Part shown: in pieces, positions 16,918 through 23,985 of the stretch
How positions within the stretch are numbered: position 1 is the first letter of the stretch
Layout: every line of letters starts with the position of its first letter
Origin: an uncultured Bacteroides sp.
Lineage (GTDB): Bacteria > Bacteroidota > Bacteroidia > Bacteroidales > Bacteroidaceae
Assembly: GCA_947646015.1 (NCBI GenBank)
Contig: CANSEY010000001.1
Span: 248,001-312,000, forward strand
DNA: 64,000 nucleotides
Reading direction: 5' to 3'
Notes under the pieces: model-generated
Database searches by the model: none
What the model saw: the letters and a program-made list of their open reading frames with translations, nothing else
Told to the model about the DNA's origin: nothing
Position numbers and translations under genes: made by a program

Positions 16918-18237
16918 ATGTCAATGAATAAACAAATGCACATCAGTAACGGAAACAAACGGATTCTGCAAATAGCCGTTCCCTCTATTATTTCCAATAT
17001 CACAGTCCCGTTATTGGGACTGGTCGATGTCACTATTGTAGGACATCTGGGATCGGCCGCCTACATCGGAGCCATTGCTGTAGGTGGCATGCTGTTCAAC
17101 ATCATTTACTGGATATTCGGCTTTCTACGGATGGGCACCAGCGGCATGACTTCCCAAGCATTCGGACAACGTAATCTGGAAGAAGTAACAAAACTGCTTC
17201 TACGTTCAGTCGGCGTGGGATTGTTTATCGCACTCTGTCTGATGACTCTGCAATATCCCATCCAAAAAGCCGCATTTGCTTTCATACAGACTTCCGACGA
17301 AGTAGAACGTCTGGCCACTCTCTACTTTCGTATCTGCATCTGGGGGGCTCCTGCCATGCTCGGCCTTTACGGTTTTGCCGGCTGGTTCATCGGAATGCAG
17401 AATTCCCGTTTTCCGATGTATATCGCTATTACGCAGAATATTGTGAATATCCTGGCAAGTCTTTGTTTTGTATTCCTTTTCGGAATGAAAGTAGAAGGAG
17501 TAGCTCTCGGAACGCTTATAGCTCAATATGCAGGTTTCCTGATGGCTCTGCTTTTATGGCTACGTTATTATAAACAATTGCGGAAACGAGTCCATTGGAG
17601 AGGCATTTGGCAAAAACAAGCCATGTATCGGTTCTTTCAGGTAAATCGCGATATTTTTCTCCGTACTTTGTGCCTGGTAGCTGTAACGATGTTCTTCACC
17701 TCTGCCGGAGCCGCCCAAGGCGAAGTAGTACTGGCTGTAAACACTTTATTAATGCAGCTGTTTACCCTCTTTTCATATATTATGGATGGATTTGCCTATG
17801 CAGGCGAGGCACTTGCCGGTCGTTATATCGGCGCCGGTAATCGTATGGAGCTTCACCGTACCGTCCGACAGTTATTCGGATGGGGTGTCGGATTATCAGC
17901 CGGGTTCACCCTTCTTTACGGTATTGGTGGACAATCATTTCTGGAATTACTGACTAACGAATCATCCGTTATCCAGGAAGCCGACACTTACTTTTATTGG
18001 GTATTAGCCATTCCCCTTGCCGGATTTTCCGCCTTTTTATGGGATGGCATTTTCATAGGTGCCACCGCTACCCGCCAGATGCTTTTCTCCATGTTCATCG
18101 CTTCTGCCAGTTTCTTTCTTACCTATTACATCTTCCAAGGAGTAATGGGAAATCATGCCTTGTGGATGGCTTTTATTATCTACCTGTCGCTTCGCGGACT
18201 TGTACAAGCTTTTTTAGCAAAAAAGATAGTCCATTAA
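16918..18237 (+). CDS. MATE family efflux transporter
   Basis: 439 residues with 12 predicted membrane helices in two six-helix halves, as in MATE (DinF/NorM) exporters. Recognisable elements are the N-terminal PSIISNITVPLLGLVDVTIV (helix 1, with the family's conserved Asp) and the symmetric second half starting at about residue 235. Exchange of Na+ or H+ for cationic drugs or metabolites across the inner membrane is the family role; the substrate here is unknown. Starts at 16918, 16924 or 16933 are possible; the -7 box at 16909 favours one of the latter two. Confidence 0.92.
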   Translation: MSMNKQMHISNGNKRILQIAVPSIISNITVPLLGLVDVTIVGHLGSAAYIGAIAVGGMLFNIIYWIFGFLRMGTSGMTSQAFGQRNLEEVTKLLLRSVGVGLFIALCLMTLQYPIQKAAFAFIQTSDEVERLATLYFRICIWGAPAMLGLYGFAGWFIGMQNSRFPMYIAITQNIVNILASLCFVFLFGMKVEGVALGTLIAQYAGFLMALLLWLRYYKQLRKRVHWRGIWQKQAMYRFFQVNRDIFLRTLCLVAVTMFFTSAGAAQGEVVLAVNTLLMQLFTLFSYIMDGFAYAGEALAGRYIGAGNRMELHRTVRQLFGWGVGLSAGFTLLYGIGGQSFLELLTNESSVIQEADTYFYWVLAIPLAGFSAFLWDGIFIGATATRQMLFSMFIASASFFLTYYIFQGVMGNHALWMAFIIYLSLRGLVQAFLAKKIVH

Positions 18238-18248
18238 AAGGAATCGCG

Positions 18249-18256
18249 TATCTTTG
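18249..18256 (+). promoter_or_regulatory. -7 box of pyrH
   Basis: TATCTTTG, 30 nt before the pyrH ATG at 18286. No clear TTG about 20 nt upstream. Confidence 0.5.
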
Positions 18257-18285
18257 CAAAAAAGTAAACCAACAATCAGAATCGT

Positions 18286-18996
18286 ATGGCAAAATACAAA
18301 AGAGTCCTGTTGAAGCTCAGCGGTGAGAGCCTGATGGGAGAAAAGCAATACGGCATCGATGAAAAGCGATTGGCCGAATATGCCGCACAAATCAAAGAGA
18401 TTCATGAACAAGGCGTACAAATCGGCATCGTTATCGGTGGCGGTAACATCTTCCGTGGACTGAGTGGAGCCAATAAAGGTTTCGATCGGGTAAAAGGTGA
18501 CCAAATGGGTATGCTGGCCACAGTAATTAACAGCCTTGCCTTAAGTTCGGCATTAGTTGCGGCCGGTGTGAAAGCACGTGTACTTACAGCCGTACGCATG
18601 GAACCTATCGGTGAATTCTACAGTAAATGGAAAGCTATTGAATGCATGGAAAATGGCGAAATCGTCATCATGTCGGCAGGAACCGGGAATCCGTTCTTTA
18701 CTACCGACACCGGCTCATCGCTTCGCGGTATCGAGATAGAAGCAGACGTCATGTTGAAAGGTACTCGCGTAGACGGTATCTATACTGCCGACCCGGAGAA
18801 AGATCCTACGGCAACCAAGTTCCACGACATCACTTACGATGAAGTGCTGAAACGAGGACTGAAAGTGATGGACTTGACAGCTACTTGTATGTGTAAGGAG
18901 AATAATCTGCCGATCGTAGTATTCGATATGGATACAGTAGGCAACCTGAAAAAAGTGATTACCGGAGAAGAAATCGGTACATTGGTACACAATTAA
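18286..18996 (+). CDS. pyrH: UMP kinase
   Basis: 236 residues, full length for bacterial hexameric UMP kinase of the amino acid kinase fold. Motifs: KLSGESLMG (phosphate loop), [11 protein letters not shown], the uridine-binding [18 protein letters not shown] segment and [12 protein letters not shown]. It phosphorylates UMP to UDP in pyrimidine nucleotide synthesis. In most bacteria pyrH is followed directly by frr; here frr is 9.5 kb away with accessory genes between. Confidence 0.97.
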   Translation: MAKYKRVLLKLSGESLMGEKQYGIDEKRLAEYAAQIKEIHEQGVQIGIVIGGGNIFRGLSGANKGFDRVKGDQMGMLATVINSLALSSALVAAGVKARVLTAVRMEPIGEFYSKWKAIECMENGEIVIMSAGTGNPFFTTDTGSSLRGIEIEADVMLKGTRVDGIYTADPEKDPTATKFHDITYDEVLKRGLKVMDLTATCMCKENNLPIVVFDMDTVGNLKKVITGEEIGTLVHN

Positions 18997-19018
18997 CTTC
19001 ATAAACTACACTTATTAT

Positions 19019-19065
19019 GAACGGGTTAACAAGTAGATGGAATACTTCTACCTGTTAACCCGTTC
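19019..19065. terminator. Long stem-loop after pyrH
   Basis: A 19-bp stem (arm GAACGGGTTAACAAGTAGA with one mismatch to its partner) around a nine-base loop, 23 nt after the pyrH stop. The following T content is moderate (TTCATTCTTC), so it may be a terminator or a message-stabilising structure. Confidence 0.7.
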
Positions 19066-19243
19066 TTCATTCTTCATCTTTCGCGTTCTACTTTGTTCGC
19101 CTTCTTTTTCTTACAGCAGACCTTTTATCATCAATAGCCCCGATAATCGGTATTACTACTCTCAGATATGGAAATGGACTTTCCCTCGAACGGCGTATGA
19201 GCATGGATATAATACCTAACCTATCCTCTAGCCTTTACTATCT

Positions 19244-20404
19244 TTATTTCTTGCGTTTTATCAACATAATCACCGAATTCGATTCTTCATTCAGTCCGGC
19301 AGCAATTTCTTTTAGCTTACCTTTCAGTTCTCCTTTTTCGTTTGCCTCGACAAGGTCTGAAGCATTTAAAGCACGACAGGTTACAATTTCTTCATCTACA
19401 GATTTTTCGGGTTGCTGTCCCAATGCAACCCGGTGTTTATTAGAAAAGTCATCATTATATACGGTATATTGAAATATTGCTTTTTCCTGTTTATCATACA
19501 CTAAATCATTGGTCGGGAAACCTCTCCCCTTTTCAAAATTAAACTTCTTATCAAGAGTTTGCATAAAATAATACCGATCAGTGATAATGGTCGGAAAAAG
19601 AAATACTTTAGTATCCATAGAATGAATGGAAGGAGTCCGTACAATAAATGGACTGAGAGTGCCATCCGGTAAGTAATTGTATACTGTGTCAGATGATGTT
19701 TTCGTCAGCAGACAATTACCATCATGCGGGGTTATCAGAAAAAAACCTGGAGTCACTATCGCCTCATCTTTCGTCACAACCGGTGTCTCGAGTTCTTTGA
19801 AAGGAATTTGAATTTTTCGTGTAACACTTCCGTCTTTCTTGGAAATAAGTACATGGCATGATTCGTCGGTTTCTATCAATGGCAAATAACTTTTATAACC
19901 AATCAGATGATCCCGGTCATAGTCCGATAAAAACTCATAATAGCAGGTATCTGGAAATGGGAGACTTCTATTGAACTCTCCATATAAGTCATATACCAAT
20001 ATTTTCCTTGCAGGATAATCTACAACAAACATTTCATTATTATCCTCATCTAGAACAATAGACGTAATATGCGAATATTCTTCACCACTTTGTCCCAAAC
20101 GGTTAATCTTCCGTAACCCTTTACCAGTAGCCCTGTCAAACACAAAAATATTACCATCCATAATCCTGTTTGCAACCAACAGAATTTTCTTGCCGGTAGC
20201 TTTCACAATACCTTGAGTTATAAAATCGTCAGTAGTTTCCAACGGAACGTATTCTACATCCATAAAATCTTGAAGGATCAGTTCCTTTTTAGGATAATCC
20301 GCACTAACATCAACCGTGATGCAATCATCTGTCAGTTGTTTATTTCCTCCACATCCTGTCATTACAAACAGAGATATTACCAAAGCCGCATTGATCTTTT
20401 TCAT
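19244..20404 (-). CDS. 6-bladed beta-propeller lipoprotein (DUF5128 type)
   Basis: 386 residues from the ATG at 20404, which gives a perfect lipoprotein signal (MKKINAALVISLFVMTGC, lipidated Cys18); the longer open frame to 20500 has no signal peptide and is rejected. The mature part shows blade-like repeats such as GNIFVFDRATGKGLRKINRLG and KILVYDLYGEFNRSLPFP, typical of the Bacteroides DUF5128 6-bladed propellers. These are surface or periplasmic proteins of unknown ligand. It is a single gene pointing away from the Hsp70 operon, and lies between pyrH and frr. Confidence 0.82.
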   Translation of the reverse strand: MKKINAALVISLFVMTGCGGNKQLTDDCITVDVSADYPKKELILQDFMDVEYVPLETTDDFITQGIVKATGKKILLVANRIMDGNIFVFDRATGKGLRKINRLGQSGEEYSHITSIVLDEDNNEMFVVDYPARKILVYDLYGEFNRSLPFPDTCYYEFLSDYDRDHLIGYKSYLPLIETDESCHVLISKKDGSVTRKIQIPFKELETPVVTKDEAIVTPGFFLITPHDGNCLLTKTSSDTVYNYLPDGTLSPFIVRTPSIHSMDTKVFLFPTIITDRYYFMQTLDKKFNFEKGRGFPTNDLVYDKQEKAIFQYTVYNDDFSNKHRVALGQQPEKSVDEEIVTCRALNASDLVEANEKGELKGKLKEIAAGLNEESNSVIMLIKRKK

Positions 20405-21276
20405 TTTATCTATATTTAACGTGAGTTCAATATTATGAATAATATAATAATCAAGAGAAATAATTATGAGTACTGAATCTATAGTATCTAACAATAGCAA
20501 TTACCGCTATGCTCTCAGAGGCTAAAGTTACTAAAATCTATTGTTTAACAAATGATTTCTACTAAGAATCTGAATTGTAACAAGAAAAAGTACATCATCA
20601 TCGTAATGCTCCCAACTAAATAAATAATTGGGAAACTATAGTTATCCTCTTTCTATTCTATTTAGACAATTCTCTTTATTTCAAATATTATTACCCATAA
20701 TATACATACAAATACCTGACATATCTGTTTCTCATACGTATTTTTATTATTTTTTTGAATTGAGGAAATAAATTCTACCTCCTCCGACAATTTTCATCAA
20801 ATAAGTGTTACTGGGTGAATATACAAACATTAACTTGTGGATTCCACTCCCCAAGTATATACCTAACTAAAAAACATTGATTCATAAGACTTTAAAAGGT
20901 TATAACTCATGGAGAGTGTTAAACTAAGTCGTTTCTCAAATTCAAGTTGTATCTGATTATTAACGGTAAAGAAAATATTTTATGATAAGCACAACCGATT
21001 AAATAAACCTAGAAAAGACCGATGATAAACAATAAACCAATAAAGAACATCACTAAAATAGAAACACTCTAGTCAATAGTTATTTAACTATTATATTATG
21101 AAGATATTGACTGCTATAGTTACCCTTCTTTGAAAAAAGATCCACCATTAACTTTAAATTAGTCTATAATAGACAACTACAATTATTCTAATATTGTATC
21201 AAGCTCATATTAAATTAATGCACTAAAAGCAGTACCAACCATCAATATAAATTAAAGAAGTCTTTACTGATTTCAA
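20405..21276. other. Gene-free AT-rich stretch
   Basis: About 870 bases with no open frame of convincing coding character on either strand. A weak minus-strand promoter candidate for the propeller gene (TTTG at 20549-20552, TAACTTTA at 20523-20530, 18 nt apart) is the only element I can point to. The base composition is lower in G+C than pyrH or frr, in keeping with acquired DNA. Confidence 0.6.
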
Positions 21277-21302
21277 TTTTGTACCGGATATCCGGTACAA
21301 AA
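21277..21302. promoter_or_regulatory. Perfect 26-bp palindrome upstream of the Hsp70 operon
   Basis: TTTTGTACCGGAT followed at once by its exact complement, with no loop. It ends 32 nt before the -33 element of the operon promoter. A loopless palindrome of this size suits a homodimeric DNA-binding protein better than an RNA hairpin. No regulator gene is adjacent. Confidence 0.75.
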
Positions 21303-21333
21303 TCATTTTACAACAATTTTATAAAGCAATATG

Positions 21334-21365
21334 TTTGATTTTCACAACTACAAACTATATATTTG
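21334..21365 (+). promoter_or_regulatory. Promoter of the GrpE-like/Hsp70 operon
   Basis: TTTG (21334-21337), 20 nt, TATATTTG (21358-21365): an excellent match to the Bacteroides consensus. The start of transcription would be near 21372, giving a leader of about 109 nt before the ATG at 21481. Confidence 0.8.
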
Positions 21366-21480
21366 CGAGACAAGATTGAAAAAGACAGAGTTATTCGTTA
21401 TCTGATCTAATAAAAAGTATTCATACTTTATGTAAAACCAGAAATAAAAATCTATATATTAATCTATAAATACACACAAC

Positions 21481-22329
21481 ATGGAATGGCCCAAAAGTAA
21501 AAATAACAAAATGGAAGAGCTATTGGAAAGAATGAGCCAATTTGAAGCTAATCTTGCTCAATTAATCTCAACCGGAATGCCCAATCACACTCCCTCTCCA
21601 GCTACCGATGAGGCGACATCCTCCCCCAATGAACAGGAACAACTTTCTCCCGAACAAGAAGAAGAAATGAAATTAAAAATCCAGGAGCTTCAACAAAAAG
21701 AAGAAGAGTTGAATCTACGTGCTGAAAAGTTGGATAAATTAGCAAAAGAACTTGAAGAACGGCAGCAGAACCTGGAGAATAGGAATCCAAACGATGAACG
21801 CTCCATAGAGCCTGCGACGCATCCCGATCACTCGTTCCCTTCTCAAATCGGAGATCAAATAAATGCATTAAAAAAACTATTGGAAGATTCTTCTTACAAA
21901 GATAAAATCATTAAGGATCTTCATGAAGAACTGCAAAGTCATAACCGGGATCTTCATGCGGAAATCGTAAAACCTCTTCTGAAAAACATGATAAAAATGC
22001 ATGAGCGACTCACAAAAACTTATAAGTTTTATGAAAATACAGAAGCTAAAAGTTCCCCTGAAACTTATACGAGATTATTGAGAGAAGTGGAAAATTGTAA
22101 ACTGCATATTCAAGATATTCTAGAAGACGAATACGACTTAGAGTATTTTGAACCGACAATAGGCAGCGCATATTCACCTAAAGAGCAAACAGCCATCCGG
22201 ACAGTGATCACTGATACCCCGGAACAAGCCGGCACTATTAAAGAATTTCATTACGGAGGCTTCCGAAATACTACCACAAACAAAATATTTCAACCCTCAA
22301 CAGTCACTGTATATAAAAAATCAGAATAA
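21481..22329 (+). CDS. GrpE-like nucleotide exchange factor with N-terminal coiled coil
   Basis: 282 residues. Residues 1-50 are Ser/Thr/Pro-rich, 55-103 form a Glu/Lys/Gln coiled coil, 125-185 a second helical region (KIIKDLHEELQSHNRDLHAE), and 220-279 match the GrpE beta domain: YSPKEQTAI (position of the HQA/V segment), AGTIKEFHYGGFRN and KIFQPSTVTVY correspond to GxVxxxxxxGYxxxxxxxRPAxVxV. GrpE opens Hsp70 to release ADP. The housekeeping GrpE is shorter and pairs with DnaK-DnaJ; this is a divergent second copy dedicated to the Hsp70 encoded 39 nt downstream. No DnaJ is present. The GrpE assignment rests on the C-terminal pattern and the neighbour. Confidence 0.78.
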   Translation: MEWPKSKNNKMEELLERMSQFEANLAQLISTGMPNHTPSPATDEATSSPNEQEQLSPEQEEEMKLKIQELQQKEEELNLRAEKLDKLAKELEERQQNLENRNPNDERSIEPATHPDHSFPSQIGDQINALKKLLEDSSYKDKIIKDLHEELQSHNRDLHAEIVKPLLKNMIKMHERLTKTYKFYENTEAKSSPETYTRLLREVENCKLHIQDILEDEYDLEYFEPTIGSAYSPKEQTAIRTVITDTPEQAGTIKEFHYGGFRNTTTNKIFQPSTVTVYKKSE

Positions 22330-22368
22330 TCAACTCATCTAAAAAAAATTCTAAAAAGATAAATAACT

Positions 22369-23958
22369 ATGGACAATACCAGAAGTGTATATGGTATCGA
22401 TTTGGGTACCACCTACAGTTGCATTGCACAAGTAGATAAATTCGACCAAGCCATTGTTCTCCGCAATTTCGAAGGAGATGCCACTACTCCATCCGCTGTA
22501 TATTTTGAGGATATGGACCATGTTGTCGTGGGAAAAGAAGCCAAAGGTATGTTGGCCACTGAACCTACCAAAACGGCAGTATTCATAAAACGCCATATAG
22601 GTGTAGATGACAGTTTCGATAAAAATACAAACGAATTTCCCTATCATTACGACCCAACAGAAATTTCGGCTTTCATCTTAAAAAAGCTGGTTAAAGATGC
22701 CAACGATTTGGGAGATAATCCGGAACCGATCAAAGATGTCGTTATCACTTGTCCGGCCTATTTTGGAACCAAAGAGCGTATGCAAACCAAACAGGCCGGA
22801 GAAATAGCCGGCTTAAATGTACTTTCTATCATCAATGAGCCTACGGCTGCCGCGATCTCTTACGGTGTAAAGACAGATCAGAAAAAAACGGTTTTAGTAT
22901 ACGACCTCGGAGGCGGAACATTTGACGTTACCCTGATTAATGTGAACGGTGGTGCCATTAAAGTAATAGCCACAGGTGGAGACCATCATTTAGGAGGAGT
23001 AGACTGGGATACCGCATTAGCTGAATATATGCTGGCAGCTTTTAACGAACAAAATAACACTTCTTATTCGTTCGAAGACCGATTAGACCTAAAATATGAG
23101 TTGTTATTACTTGCAGAAGACAAGAAAAAAGTATTGACAGCCAAGCAGACAGCGAAAGCAACTTACCAATATGAAGGCAATTCCGCACGTATAGAGATTA
23201 GCCGTGAGTTATTCAATTCACTGACAGAAAGGAAACTGGACGAAACGATTGATGCCACCAAGAAGGTTATTGCTATTGCCAAAGAAAAAGGTTACAATAA
23301 TATTGATGAAATACTGTTGGTGGGAGGCAGTAGCCGCATGCCACAAATAAAGGAACGGGTAGATAAAGAATTCAATTGTGATGCCAAACTAACCGACCCG
23401 GATGAATGTGTAGCCAAAGGAGCGGCAATTTATGCTATGAATGCCGCCTATTCACAAGCAGTTCGCGACTATGAAGAAGGAGAAAGTGATGATAAACCGG
23501 CTCCTCTCCGTGGAGATCGCACCACAGTGGTCAATGTCACCAGTAAAACATATGGTACCGACGTAATCATTGAAGGACAAAGCATGGTGCAAAACCTCAT
23601 TTTTGCAAATAGTTCGTTACCCACAAAACGAATTGAAACCTTTACTACTTCTATTCCTAACCAACGAGGTGTATCTGTGAAAGTATTTGAAAGTGATTTC
23701 ACAAATATGGAAACAGAAAGTATCGTGGAAGAAAGATTCTGCACACTAATTGACGACCATACGCTTAAACTGAGCAAAGACTGGCCTCAAGGTACCCAGA
23801 TTTCAGTTACATATCAGATTGACCAGGAAGGTATCTTGCACGGATTAGCTTATGTAGAAAATGATAAACTTGAATTCGATCTCAAAATCACCGGTGTAAA
23901 ATGTGAAGAAGAACTCAGAAAATCAAAAGCAATCATCGACAAAGCATCAGTAGAGTAA
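22369..23958 (+). CDS. Non-canonical Hsp70 lacking the helical lid
   Basis: 529 residues against about 640 for DnaK. The ATPase domain is complete: phosphate-1 YGIDLGTTYSCIA (8-20), connect-1 VVITCPAYFG, phosphate-2 VYDLGGGTFDVTL (177-189) and the adenosine motif LLVGGSSRMP (316-325). A beta-type substrate domain follows (about 385-515), but the protein ends soon after it, so the C-terminal alpha-helical lid and the tail are missing. The interdomain linker is changed from the usual hydrophobic VLLLDV to a TTVVNVTSK-like sequence. It should hydrolyse ATP but hold substrates differently from DnaK, perhaps as a switch or scaffold. No signal peptide, so cytosolic. It lies between the GrpE-like gene and the 931-residue membrane protein (27 nt gap). 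Confidence 0.93.
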   Translation: MDNTRSVYGIDLGTTYSCIAQVDKFDQAIVLRNFEGDATTPSAVYFEDMDHVVVGKEAKGMLATEPTKTAVFIKRHIGVDDSFDKNTNEFPYHYDPTEISAFILKKLVKDANDLGDNPEPIKDVVITCPAYFGTKERMQTKQAGEIAGLNVLSIINEPTAAAISYGVKTDQKKTVLVYDLGGGTFDVTLINVNGGAIKVIATGGDHHLGGVDWDTALAEYMLAAFNEQNNTSYSFEDRLDLKYELLLLAEDKKKVLTAKQTAKATYQYEGNSARIEISRELFNSLTERKLDETIDATKKVIAIAKEKGYNNIDEILLVGGSSRMPQIKERVDKEFNCDAKLTDPDECVAKGAAIYAMNAAYSQAVRDYEEGESDDKPAPLRGDRTTVVNVTSKTYGTDVIIEGQSMVQNLIFANSSLPTKRIETFTTSIPNQRGVSVKVFESDFTNMETESIVEERFCTLIDDHTLKLSKDWPQGTQISVTYQIDQEGILHGLAYVENDKLEFDLKITGVKCEEELRKSKAIIDKASVE

Positions 23959-23985
23959 AAAACAGAACAAAGCAGAACCCTATAA

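Noticed and set aside
19037..19219. 60-codon plus-strand frame after pyrH
   Set aside because: It runs through the stem-loop at 19019-19065 and has no coding character.
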